Shown one piece after another: positions 1-6,990 of a stretch of DNA of 15,543 nucleotides. Under the pieces are notes generated by a model. The model ran no database searches. It was not told the DNA's origin and worked only from the letters and a program-made list of their open reading frames with translations. Position 1 is the first letter of the stretch. Each line of letters opens with the position of its first letter. A program made the translations under genes and the position numbers. Source of the stretch: an uncultured beta proteobacterium (lineage in GTDB: Bacteria > Pseudomonadota > Gammaproteobacteria > Burkholderiales > Burkholderiaceae); assembly GCA_903835865.1 (NCBI GenBank), contig CAILON010000160.1, forward strand, positions 1-15,543, in the 5' to 3' direction.

Positions 1-63
1 AATCAATATGTTCTGAAAGCCGACGATGCACTGGCTATTTGCCCTCCAGTGGCTGGCGGATAA
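1..63 (+). CDS. moaD: MoaD-like molybdopterin synthase sulfur-carrier subunit (3' end only)
   Basis: Only the last 20 codons and a TAA stop are present; the gene begins left of the window. The encoded tail reads Asn-Gln, then a short stretch ending in ADDALAICPPVAGG. This matches the MoaD C-terminus, where a PPVxGG ending follows an acidic turn. In that family the terminal Gly-Gly is activated as a thiocarboxylate and donates sulfur to precursor Z during molybdenum cofactor synthesis, in complex with MoaE. No moaE follows here: the next gene is an unrelated small protein. Another beta-grasp sulfur carrier such as ThiS cannot be excluded from 20 residues, but the PPVAGG ending favours MoaD. 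Confidence 0.8.
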   Translation, partial: NQYVLKADDALAICPPVAGG

Positions 64-87
64 GTTTTTCACGTCCCCTTCGTTCAA

Positions 88-384
88 ATGACGCAATTTG
101 CCAGGGAGATGGGCTGCACCCCTGAAGATTTAGTACGCTGGCTGCCTCAAGCCCTCGGTGACTTATACCCAAATTCGACTTTAGTCATTGATGGGCGCAT
201 CTTGCTGAGGACGCAAAATCCACAATTGCAAATAGAGGGCAGTAGCAAGCCATCTCGAAAAATAGCACTCCTACATATCCCAGTTCTAGATTTAAGGCTG
301 AAGTTTGCTGAAAACTGGACTGCTATTGAGTGTGAGACAGCTTTAAAGCGATTTGATCTTTATACTCGCAGAGGTGGGGGATAG
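88..384 (+). CDS. Conserved-looking small protein of unknown function with a C-terminal Gly-Gly-Gly
   Basis: This is a 98-residue protein I cannot assign to a named family. The frame is open directly after the moaD stop, and ATG at 88 is the only standard start before the protein body. No Shine-Dalgarno is visible, so translation may depend on coupling to moaD 24 bases upstream. There is no signal peptide or membrane segment. The sequence looks like an N-terminal helix (about 3-24), a beta-rich middle (about 31-81, including VIDGRILLRT and a HIPVLDLRLKF strand) and a helix near 84-95 ending in RFDLYTRRGGG. I have a vague, unverified memory of similar proteins with Gly-rich ends in other Burkholderiales, which would make it a real gene. 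The gap to argJ is 38 bases. The function is unknown. Confidence 0.6.
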   Translation: MTQFAREMGCTPEDLVRWLPQALGDLYPNSTLVIDGRILLRTQNPQLQIEGSSKPSRKIALLHIPVLDLRLKFAENWTAIECETALKRFDLYTRRGGG

Positions 385-422
385 CTTGATGCCCCTGTTA
401 CCTAATACTCATTTAGTTTTCT

Positions 423-1658
423 ATGCCAGTTAATCTACCGCTTCCTCAAAAATCAGACCTCAAACCTATTTCAGGTTTTGAGATGGGAATTGCTCAGGCT
501 GGAATCAAAAAAGCCAATCGCAAAGATTTGTTAGTCATGACATTAGCGCCAGGCTCTCAAGTGGCTGGGGTATTTACCCTCAATCGCTTTTGTGCGGCCC
601 CAGTTCAAGTTTGTCGAGAGCATTTAGCCCAAGATGGCCGTCATAGTGAGATTCGGGCCTTAGTCGTTAATACTGGTAATGCCAATGCTGGCACTGGTGA
701 GCAGGGTATGAAACATGCTTTAGAAACTTGCGCTGCTTTAGCAAAAGATCTCAAATTAAACCCTGAACAAATCTTGCCATTTTCTACTGGCGTGATTTTG
801 GAGCCTTTGCCAATTGAGAAAATTATTTCTGCTTTGCCGGCAGCAGTAGCCAACTTAGGCGAGGACAACTGGTTGGATGCAGCTGAAGCCATCATGACAA
901 CCGATACTCAACCTAAGGCTTGCTCAGCAACAGTCCAGACTCCTGAGGGTCTTGTGACGATGACGGGCATCTGTAAGGGTGCCGGCATGATTCATCCCAA
1001 TATGGCAACCATGTTGGGTTTCATTGCCACTGATGCGGGTTTTGCACCAGGTTTGTTGACGAGCTTGACCCGTGAAGTTGCTGACCAATCATTTAATGCC
1101 ATCACTATTGATGGCGATACCTCAACGAATGATTCTTTCATCATTATGGCAACAGGAAAATCCTCAGTTCAGATTACGTCTGCTGCAGATTCGAACTATG
1201 CCATTTTGCGCGATGCGCTCATTGTGATTGCTAGAAAATTAGCGCAAATGATTGTGCGCGATGGCGAAGGTGCCACGAAATTTATGGCTATTGAAGTTAT
1301 GGGTGGCAAAACAGTAGAAGAGTGCCGCCTAGTAGCCAAGGCAATTGCCCATTCCCCTTTGGTAAAGACCGCCTTTTTTGCAAGTGACCCTAATCTTGGC
1401 CGAATCTTGGCAGCGGTTGGGTATGCAGGCATCTTGGATTTAGATGTTGCTAAGGTGCAGATGTGGTTGGGTGATGTTTGGGTTGCCAAGGATGGTGGGC
1501 GTAACCCCAGCTATCAAGAGGCTGATGGTCAGAGAGTGATGCAATCCTCCGAAATTACTGTCAAGATTGATTTAGGTCGAGGCACTGCTTCACAAACGAT
1601 ATGGACTTGTGACTTATCACATGATTATGTTTCGATTAATGCTGACTACCGTTCTTAA
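423..1658 (+). CDS. argJ: Bifunctional glutamate N-acetyltransferase / amino-acid acetyltransferase ArgJ
   Basis: ArgJ transfers the acetyl group from N-acetylornithine to glutamate (arginine cycle); many members also use acetyl-CoA to make N-acetylglutamate. The protein has 411 residues, a normal length. Family landmarks are present: NTGNANAGTG at residues 83-92, the oxyanion-hole STGVI at 121-125, the self-cleavage site [16 protein letters not shown] with cleavage expected between Ala195 and Thr196 (Thr196 becomes the nucleophile of the beta chain), and a C-terminal NADYRS typical of the end of the family. The N-terminus (MPVNLPLP, then [10 protein letters not shown]) fits family starts, so ATG 423 is kept although no Shine-Dalgarno is seen. 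The product is cytoplasmic and is expected to assemble as an (alpha-beta)2 heterotetramer. It is followed after 12 bases by the AAA+ ATPase gene. Whether it is mono- or bifunctional cannot be read from sequence. Confidence 0.95.
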   Translation: MPVNLPLPQKSDLKPISGFEMGIAQAGIKKANRKDLLVMTLAPGSQVAGVFTLNRFCAAPVQVCREHLAQDGRHSEIRALVVNTGNANAGTGEQGMKHALETCAALAKDLKLNPEQILPFSTGVILEPLPIEKIISALPAAVANLGEDNWLDAAEAIMTTDTQPKACSATVQTPEGLVTMTGICKGAGMIHPNMATMLGFIATDAGFAPGLLTSLTREVADQSFNAITIDGDTSTNDSFIIMATGKSSVQITSAADSNYAILRDALIVIARKLAQMIVRDGEGATKFMAIEVMGGKTVEECRLVAKAIAHSPLVKTAFFASDPNLGRILAAVGYAGILDLDVAKVQMWLGDVWVAKDGGRNPSYQEADGQRVMQSSEITVKIDLGRGTASQTIWTCDLSHDYVSINADYRS

Positions 1659-1670
1659 AAGTTAATAAAA

Positions 1671-2528
1671 ATGAATGAAAAACTAGAGCAGCTTTTAAAT
1701 CATCTTGAAACTTTCCTACCCAAGCCCTTAACAGAGGATGAGTGGAAGTCTTCCACAGCATTTAGATGGCGTAGACGAGATAGTATCTTTGGCAGCATAG
1801 GTTTTATGCAGCCAGTCAAGCATGTTTCAGATATTACTTTTGATGATCTAAAGAATATTGACCGTCAGCGCGATGCAATTCGGGACAATACCAAAAACTT
1901 CATTCAAAAAAAGCCTGCCAATAATATTTTGCTCACAGGAGCTAGAGGCACAGGCAAGTCTTCGTTGATTAAAGCTAGCTTGCATGAATTTGCAGGCCAA
2001 GGATTGCGTCTGGTAGAGGTTGAGAAAGATCATTTAACAGATTTGGCTGATATTGCCGATATCTTGGCTGAGCGGCCTGAGCGCTTCATTGTGTTTTGTG
2101 ATGATCTGTCTTTTGACGAGGGTGAATCAGGGTATAAAGCTATGAAATCAGCTCTTGACGGCTCGGTTTCGGCTCAAGTCGACAATATTCTGATTTACGC
2201 TACCTCCAATAGACGTCATCTCTTACCGGAATATATGAAGGATAACGAAAGTTATGCTTATGGCGAGGATGGCGAAATTCATCCAGGTGAAGTTGTTGAA
2301 GAAAAGATTTCTTTATCTGAACGATTTGGATTATGGCTATCTTTTTACCCACCCAAGCAAGATGAGTATTTGGCCATCGTGGCGCATTGGCTGACTCATT
2401 TTGGTTTAAGTGCTGCGCAGATTGAAGCAGCGCGCTCTGAAGCTTTGGTCTGGGCATTGGAGCGTGGCTCACGTTCTGGTCGCGTCGCTTGGCAATTTGC
2501 AAAACATTGGGCTGGATCTCACGCCTAA
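1671..2528 (+). CDS. AAA+ ATPase of the DUF815 family
   Basis: This is a 285-residue cytoplasmic P-loop ATPase. It has a Walker A motif GARGTGKS (90-97), a Walker B strand FIVFCDDLSFDE (139-150), a sensor-1-like YATSNRRHL (177-185, Asn180), an arginine-finger candidate in LSERFG (Arg218), and a C-terminal GSRSGRVAWQF that could act as sensor 2. This order and the DDLSFDE and SNRRHLLPE strings are hallmarks of DUF815 proteins, a widespread AAA+ family whose cellular job is not established. It starts 12 bases after argJ and ends 15 bases before mutT, so the three are probably co-transcribed. Operon membership with argJ is common in Betaproteobacteria as I recall and does not imply a role in arginine synthesis. 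The ATG lacks an obvious Shine-Dalgarno. Confidence 0.9.
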   Translation: MNEKLEQLLNHLETFLPKPLTEDEWKSSTAFRWRRRDSIFGSIGFMQPVKHVSDITFDDLKNIDRQRDAIRDNTKNFIQKKPANNILLTGARGTGKSSLIKASLHEFAGQGLRLVEVEKDHLTDLADIADILAERPERFIVFCDDLSFDEGESGYKAMKSALDGSVSAQVDNILIYATSNRRHLLPEYMKDNESYAYGEDGEIHPGEVVEEKISLSERFGLWLSFYPPKQDEYLAIVAHWLTHFGLSAAQIEAARSEALVWALERGSRSGRVAWQFAKHWAGSHA

Positions 2529-2543
2529 AAGCGTTTCATTGCC

Positions 2544-2960
2544 ATGACTCAAGATCAACGTCTCGTCACAGAAGTTGCGGCTGGTATCTTATTAGATACT
2601 CAAGGGCGCTATCTATTAGGGCAAAGACCAGAAGGCAAGCCCTATGCTGGTTACTGGGAAGTACCTGGTGGAAAAATTGAAAAAGGGGAATCTGTTTTTG
2701 AGGCGCTAAAACGTGAGCTTCAAGAAGAGTTGGGTATTGAGATTGAGTCTAGCGAAGAGCTTACGGTTCTGGAGCATGATTACCCTCATGCGTATGTGCG
2801 TCTGCATGTAAGCGTTATTCGACAGTGGTCTGGCACACCTGTGGGTTGCGAAGGTCAGGCTTTATCGTGGGAGCTAATCTCTGCAAAAACCCCCTCAGTT
2901 GAGCCCCTCCTACCAGCCGCTTGGCCAATGCTGGAAAGGCTTAGAGAGTTACTCGCTTAG
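2544..2960 (+). CDS. mutT: Nudix hydrolase, MutT-type 8-oxo-dGTP diphosphatase
   Basis: This 138-residue Nudix protein is predicted to hydrolyse 8-oxo-dGTP to the monophosphate and so prevent A:T to C:G transversions. The Nudix box is complete: Gly43, Glu49, then Arg57-Glu58, Glu61-Glu62, Gly64 and Ile65, matching G-x5-E-x7-REUxEExGU. The preceding LLGQRPEGKPYAGYWEVPGG region is typical of MutT rather than of other Nudix subfamilies. It is a stand-alone Nudix domain without the C-terminal ThiE-like domain that some proteobacterial MutT proteins carry. It is the last gene of the plus-strand group, and its TAG stop overlaps the zapD stop on the other strand by four bases. Substrate choice among oxidised nucleotides is inferred. 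Confidence 0.9.
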   Translation: MTQDQRLVTEVAAGILLDTQGRYLLGQRPEGKPYAGYWEVPGGKIEKGESVFEALKRELQEELGIEIESSEELTVLEHDYPHAYVRLHVSVIRQWSGTPVGCEGQALSWELISAKTPSVEPLLPAAWPMLERLRELLA

Positions 2961-3709
2961 AACTGACAAAGGGTCAGTTTGAATGGCACATCGACATTGA
3001 TGTGCTGTGCTTTTTTATCCCGCTCTGCTTTTAAAAACCTTACCGAGAGTAGATATTTGTTGGCACTAATTTCTGAGTAGAGTGTGTCATCTTCAACTGC
3101 CAGCCGCATCAATTGATAGACCTTGCCCGACGGCGCTTGTTGAAAAGAACCATTATGTGCAACGACATCTTTTGCTTCGCCTGATTGACGAAGTAAGCGT
3201 AAAAATAATTGACATGCTTCTTGCCACGGCAAGAGAGGTGCAACAAATTGATCAAGAAGGGAGCGGCGCTCACTTGAGGGACTATTTTTCCAAGCGTGAT
3301 AGCTAGGCAAATCGATCGGACTTGTTCCACCTGGAATATTTAATCTAGTGCGGATGGCATTTAACCATTCGCTTTCGGAGATGACTAAATTGGGTCTACC
3401 CATAGAATGATTAATACTGCTTGCAACCGCATCAATTTCAGCGAGAGTTTGAGTGAGTGCCTCTTGATCTACTTTTTGTGAGGATTTAAGTCCATTTAAG
3501 GCATATTTCTGACGCTCAAACTCTTTGAGGAGTAATGCTTTGATATCCCCGCGTGATCCAATGTCGCCAAGATCAAATAACATAGAGATTGCATTATGGT
3601 GAAGCTCGGGATCGTCGGAGCGATTGAAGTGATTGAAACGGGCGAACAAGTACTCCAGTCGAAGCATGCTTCGAACTAATTCGTTAAAGGGGTATTCGTA
3701 AACAATCAC
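2957..3709 (-). CDS. zapD: Cell division protein ZapD (FtsZ-bundling factor)
   Basis: ZapD binds the C-terminal tail of FtsZ in the cytoplasm and cross-links protofilaments in the division ring. The 250-residue product is close to the E. coli length (about 247). It carries an N-terminal VYEYPFNELVRSMLRLEYLF, a helical N-terminal region and the C-terminal beta-domain signatures NGSFQQ (186-191) and SEISANKYLLSVRF (212-225). The start codon is GTG; reading further upstream finds no better start and the N-terminus matches the family. It begins 11 bases after the coaE stop and is the last gene of the pil-coaE-zapD operon. The small zinc protein gene yacG, which often follows zapD in Betaproteobacteria, is absent: zapD runs straight into mutT on the opposite strand. 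Confidence 0.95.
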   Translation of the reverse strand: MIVYEYPFNELVRSMLRLEYLFARFNHFNRSDDPELHHNAISMLFDLGDIGSRGDIKALLLKEFERQKYALNGLKSSQKVDQEALTQTLAEIDAVASSINHSMGRPNLVISESEWLNAIRTRLNIPGGTSPIDLPSYHAWKNSPSSERRSLLDQFVAPLLPWQEACQLFLRLLRQSGEAKDVVAHNGSFQQAPSGKVYQLMRLAVEDDTLYSEISANKYLLSVRFLKAERDKKAQHINVDVPFKLTLCQF

Positions 3710-3720
3710 AAGCCCATATT

Positions 3721-4407
3721 CTATGACGAACTGAGTTTTGCTTTCTTAATCCCTAAGATTTTTTGGTGCAATTGTTCAACTGCTGATTTGAGATTAGCTA
3801 GATTGCCTTGATTATCGATGACGGCATTTGCTAGATTAAGTCTCTCTTGGCGGCTTGCTTGAGCTTTTAAAATCCCCTCCACCTCGAGTCTGGGTAGATT
3901 GCTGCGCTGCATTACCCTTTGAATTTGGGACTCCTCAGGGCAGTCGACCACCACTAGGTAGTCAATTTGGTCCACCCAGCTCCCTGACTCAACGAGCAGG
4001 GGTACAACAAAGACGAGGTAGGGAGCAACAGAGTCAGCTAGCAGCGTAGCCTGCCTTAAGGTTTCTTGACGAATTAAGGGGTGGGTAATTTCTTCTAAGG
4101 CCTTTCTGGCATCTGGTTTACTAAAGACGAGAGCCCGCATTTTGGCTCTATCTAAAGCACCGCTAGGCTCAATAAATTCTGGCCCGAATCGCGCTTGAAT
4201 CAGGGGAATGGCATTGCCACCAGGAGCGGTAATTTGGTGTGCGATCAAATCGGTGTCGATAATGCCGGCACCTAATTGTGCAAGTAAATCACTTACGGCA
4301 GTTTTGCCTGAGCCAATGCCCCCGGTTAGACCAACCAAGGGGAGACGTTCTCTTAAGGCATTTAACTGAGATTGCCCAGGAGGAATAGTGGAAGATTCTG
4401 TGGCCAT
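3721..4407 (-). CDS. coaE: Dephospho-CoA kinase
   Basis: CoaE phosphorylates the ribose 3'-hydroxyl of dephospho-CoA, the last step of coenzyme A synthesis. The 228-residue product has the P-loop GGIGSGKT (29-36), the DTD substrate motif (51-53), ITHPLIR (107-113) and VPLLVESG (135-142), all typical of CoaE. The N-terminus carries about 20 residues ahead of the first beta strand (PLVGLTGG) that E. coli CoaE lacks. Starting at ATG 4407 makes the gene overlap pilD by 46 bases. The only later in-frame candidate near the domain edge is a TTG at Leu24, which would cut into the first strand, so ATG is preferred; a GAG seven bases ahead of it is a weak ribosome site. The pil-coaE-zapD linkage is a classic proteobacterial arrangement. 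Confidence 0.93.
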   Translation of the reverse strand: MATESSTIPPGQSQLNALRERLPLVGLTGGIGSGKTAVSDLLAQLGAGIIDTDLIAHQITAPGGNAIPLIQARFGPEFIEPSGALDRAKMRALVFSKPDARKALEEITHPLIRQETLRQATLLADSVAPYLVFVVPLLVESGSWVDQIDYLVVVDCPEESQIQRVMQRSNLPRLEVEGILKAQASRQERLNLANAVIDNQGNLANLKSAVEQLHQKILGIKKAKLSSS

Positions 4408-4862
4408 AACAGCTCAATAATGCCAGCAAAGGCAAGAAACGGTCCAAAAGGAAATGGATGGTGAGAACTTTGTTGGCGCCATTTGAGGTAGATCATGCCG
4501 CCAATAAATCCGGAGATTGAGGCGATTAGGAGGATGCTGGGTAGAGCAGCCCAGCCTAACCAGGCGCCCAGAGCGGCCAATAGTTTTGCATCACCCATGC
4601 CGATGCCATCTTGGCTCTTGGCCAGTCGATAAAGACAATTTAAGAGCCAAAGAGATCCATAGCCAATGAGTGCCCCAGCCACTGAGTCGGTAATATCAAC
4701 AAAGCTTGATGGCGAAAGGAAATTGAAAAGAAGGCCGGCAATAATTAGTGGCAAGGTAATAAAGTCTGGAAGCCTAAAGCTGCGCAAATCCACATAGCCC
4801 AAATACAGCAGTATCAGTATTAGCAAAATACGGATGAGGTCGATGTTATTGAGCAGGCTCAT
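4362..4862 (-). CDS. pilD: Prepilin peptidase (A24 family), compact form without methyltransferase domain
   Basis: This is a polytopic inner-membrane aspartyl protease that cleaves the leader from type IV prepilins and pseudopilins. It has 166 residues and about six hydrophobic segments. The two catalytic aspartates are visible: Asp25 in YVDLRSFRLPD and Asp91 in GIGMGDAKLLAALGAWLG. Full-length PilD proteins are about 270-290 residues and carry an N-terminal cytoplasmic domain, often with zinc-binding CxxC pairs, that N-methylates the mature pilin. That domain is missing here, so this resembles CpaA/TadV-type short peptidases in architecture. Its ATG overlaps the pilC stop (TAATG), which implies translational coupling. 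The gene name follows its position next to pilB and pilC. It could equally serve another pseudopilin system. Confidence 0.88.
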   Translation of the reverse strand: MSLLNNIDLIRILLILILLYLGYVDLRSFRLPDFITLPLIIAGLLFNFLSPSSFVDITDSVAGALIGYGSLWLLNCLYRLAKSQDGIGMGDAKLLAALGAWLGWAALPSILLIASISGFIGGMIYLKWRQQSSHHPFPFGPFLAFAGIIELLWPQNLPLFLLGNLS

Positions 4863-5914
4863 TACACAATCTGTCCAAGGTTAAAGATAGGGAGATACAG
4901 GATGATGACTAAGCTACCAATAATTATCCCAACAATCACAATTAAAAGAGGTTCCAGTGTTTGGCTTAGGGTATTTAAGCGATTACTAAGCTCCGATCCC
5001 AGAATATTGGCGCGCTTACAAAGCATGCTATCTAGCGAACCACTTTCAGCGGCAACCCTCAGTAACTGAAGTGTTTCAAGGTCAAAGAGGATATGTTTTG
5101 GATCAGCCATCATTAATGACTCTCCTAAAGGCCAGCCTCGCGTGAGCTGTTTAAATACTTCAGCGCTGAAGTCATGGCTAAGCCAATGATTTGAAGATTG
5201 GGCTGTGACACGAAGGGCATCGGGCAAGGAGAGTCCTGATGAAATGAGATGACCCAATGTGCGACACCAATACGTTAATGTCGCCAGTCTTAATAATGGA
5301 CCAAGGATAGGAAGACGAAAGCTCAGTCGGTCACATTGCCTCTGTAGGCGCACGGATTTTAGCCAACTGAAATAAAAAATAATATTACTCAGTACTACAC
5401 ATAAGCCAAGCTCCAGAAAGTAACGTTCTAGCAAGGAAGAGATCTCTATCAACAGTCGGGTAGGCCCTGGAAGCTCTGCCTGAAAATGGGCGAACACATC
5501 CTTAAAAACAGGCACCACCCAAACCATCATGACGATTATCAGTGCTAGGGAGGTCGTTAGTGTGATGATTGGATAGGCAAGCGCTTGCTGCACTTTACGT
5601 CGCAATTCAATTTGGGCTTCGAGTTGTTCACAGATAGTAGTAAGGGCAAGTTCAATATCCCCTGTGCGCTCACTCACGCTGACAAGATTAATAAATTCCA
5701 TCGCGAAAAGAGGGGGATCTGCTCGCAGACATTGTGACAAGCTATACCCATTTTTTAATTGTGAGTGAATATTTTCTAACCACAAATGCCATGATTTTGG
5801 AGCGGTTTGGTGTATTAGCTCAATTGCATTGAGAAGCGCTAGACCGGCCTCTAGCAAGGTAAGGAGTTGCCGAGCAAAGCTAAGCTGGTCTGGTTTAGAT
5901 AGTTTTTGACTCAT
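4862..5914 (-). CDS. pilC: Type IV pilus / type II secretion inner-membrane platform protein PilC
   Basis: PilC-type proteins form the inner-membrane platform that the assembly ATPase turns. The product is 350 residues from ATG 5914, compared with about 400 in typical PilC. Two T2SF/GspF repeats are seen: one begins at SFARQLLTLLEAGLALLNAIEL near the N-terminus, the second at YWCRTLGHLISSGLSLPDAL. Three membrane segments are evident (near residues 115-137, 165-188 and 325-348). The missing part is the extreme N-terminal cytoplasmic stretch that usually precedes the first repeat. A start two codons upstream (TTG, 5920) is possible. ATG 5914 is preferred because it overlaps the pilB stop as ATGA. 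It lies between pilB and pilD in the same operon. It may act in a type IV pilus or in a competence-type pseudopilus. Confidence 0.92.
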   Translation of the reverse strand: MSQKLSKPDQLSFARQLLTLLEAGLALLNAIELIHQTAPKSWHLWLENIHSQLKNGYSLSQCLRADPPLFAMEFINLVSVSERTGDIELALTTICEQLEAQIELRRKVQQALAYPIITLTTSLALIIVMMVWVVPVFKDVFAHFQAELPGPTRLLIEISSLLERYFLELGLCVVLSNIIFYFSWLKSVRLQRQCDRLSFRLPILGPLLRLATLTYWCRTLGHLISSGLSLPDALRVTAQSSNHWLSHDFSAEVFKQLTRGWPLGESLMMADPKHILFDLETLQLLRVAAESGSLDSMLCKRANILGSELSNRLNTLSQTLEPLLIVIVGIIIGSLVIILYLPIFNLGQIV

Positions 5915-6990
5915 GACCAAGTGCCTATTTCGGCATCGAGCACATCTTGTTTAATCCAGCCTCTTTCAACATGATGCATTCCTGCAGCATGCATAGAGGG
6001 GTAACTTAGATCGGGGTTAAATATATGGGTGGTGTTGAGTACTTCATGCACGCCTACACGGCCAAAGTAGCCACTCCCATTGCAGGTCTCACAGATCGAT
6101 TTTTGTGAAGAGGCCTGTCCATGACAGTGATGACAGGTTTTGCGAACTAAGCGTTGCGAGCTAATACTCCGAATGCACGATTCAAGTGAATGTTGATCAA
6201 TGCCCAGATTTTGTAGTCTGAATAGTGCAGCTTTAGCGTTGCGAGTATGAAGGGTGCTTAAAACAAGATGCCCAGTTTGTGCCGCCTGAATGGCAAGTTC
6301 AGCGCTCGCCCTATCCCGAATTTCGCCAATCATGATGACATCGGGATCTTGTCTCAGTAGGGCCCGAATGATCGTCGAAAAGTCGAGTCCCGCCCGAGGA
6401 TGGTATGCGACTTGATTGATACCAGGCAATCGTATTTCAATCGGATCTTCAATCGAGCAAATATTGCGGTGAATCTGATTGAGCATCTGTAGGCCGCTGT
6501 ACAGGGTACGTGTTTTACCACTGCCAGTTGGACCGGTAACGAGGATTAATCCGTTAACTTGACTTAGTGCATTTTTAAAAATGTGTAGCTGCTCAGGTAA
6601 CAAACCTAATTGTTCTAATGCGAGTTCTGCAATGCGGTTAGGCAGAATGCGAATAACTGCCTTTTCTCCATAGAGTGTTGGCAATATAGAAACTCGACAA
6701 TCCACATCTGGCTTAGAAAAATCATGACCAATACAAAGGCGCCCATCTTGCGGAAGGCGCTTTTCAGCAATATCGAGCCGCGCTAGAATCTTGATGCGGG
6801 TGATGAGTCTTTCGTGGAGTTGAGCGGAGTGTCGGGAGTGCTCTTGTAGTAAGCCATCTACCCGTATGCGTACTAGAGTGCTATGTGAGCCTGCCTCAAT
6901 ATGAATATCACTCGCTCTGGAGTCCATCGCGTTAACAGCGATTTCATGCCAGATACGAATAATGAGTGAGTCATCATGATTTACGCTCAA
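5911..6990 (-). CDS. pilB: Type IV pilus assembly ATPase PilB/GspE family, lacking the N-terminal domain
   Basis: This is a hexameric motor ATPase that powers pilus or pseudopilus assembly at the inner membrane. The 359 residues begin at the GspE N2 domain (ASDIHIE at 26-32) and include Walker A GPTGSGKT (153-160), the Asp box around SIEDPIE, the Walker B region DPDVIMIGEIRD (215-226), the His box GHLVLSTLHT (240-249) and two CxxC pairs (Cys286/Cys289 and Cys300/Cys303) that mark the PilB/GspE zinc element. That element separates it from the retraction ATPase PilT. Standard PilB is about 560 residues with an N-terminal MshEN-type domain, absent here. The start is TTG at 6990, overlapping the upstream stop as TTGA. 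No other start lies between the preceding in-frame TAG and the N2 domain. Confidence 0.9.
   Translation of the reverse strand: MSVNHDDSLIIRIWHEIAVNAMDSRASDIHIEAGSHSTLVRIRVDGLLQEHSRHSAQLHERLITRIKILARLDIAEKRLPQDGRLCIGHDFSKPDVDCRVSILPTLYGEKAVIRILPNRIAELALEQLGLLPEQLHIFKNALSQVNGLILVTGPTGSGKTRTLYSGLQMLNQIHRNICSIEDPIEIRLPGINQVAYHPRAGLDFSTIIRALLRQDPDVIMIGEIRDRASAELAIQAAQTGHLVLSTLHTRNAKAALFRLQNLGIDQHSLESCIRSISSQRLVRKTCHHCHGQASSQKSICETCNGSGYFGRVGVHEVLNTTHIFNPDLSYPSMHAAGMHHVERGWIKQDVLDAEIGTWS

Noticed and set aside
641..1489. Antisense open frames of 84 and 97 codons within argJ
   Set aside because: They lie wholly opposite a strongly conserved coding sequence and encode no recognisable motif.
3082..3330. 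Open frames of 73-74 codons overlapping zapD on both strands
   Set aside because: They are out-of-frame shadows of zapD, whose own product is a clear family match.
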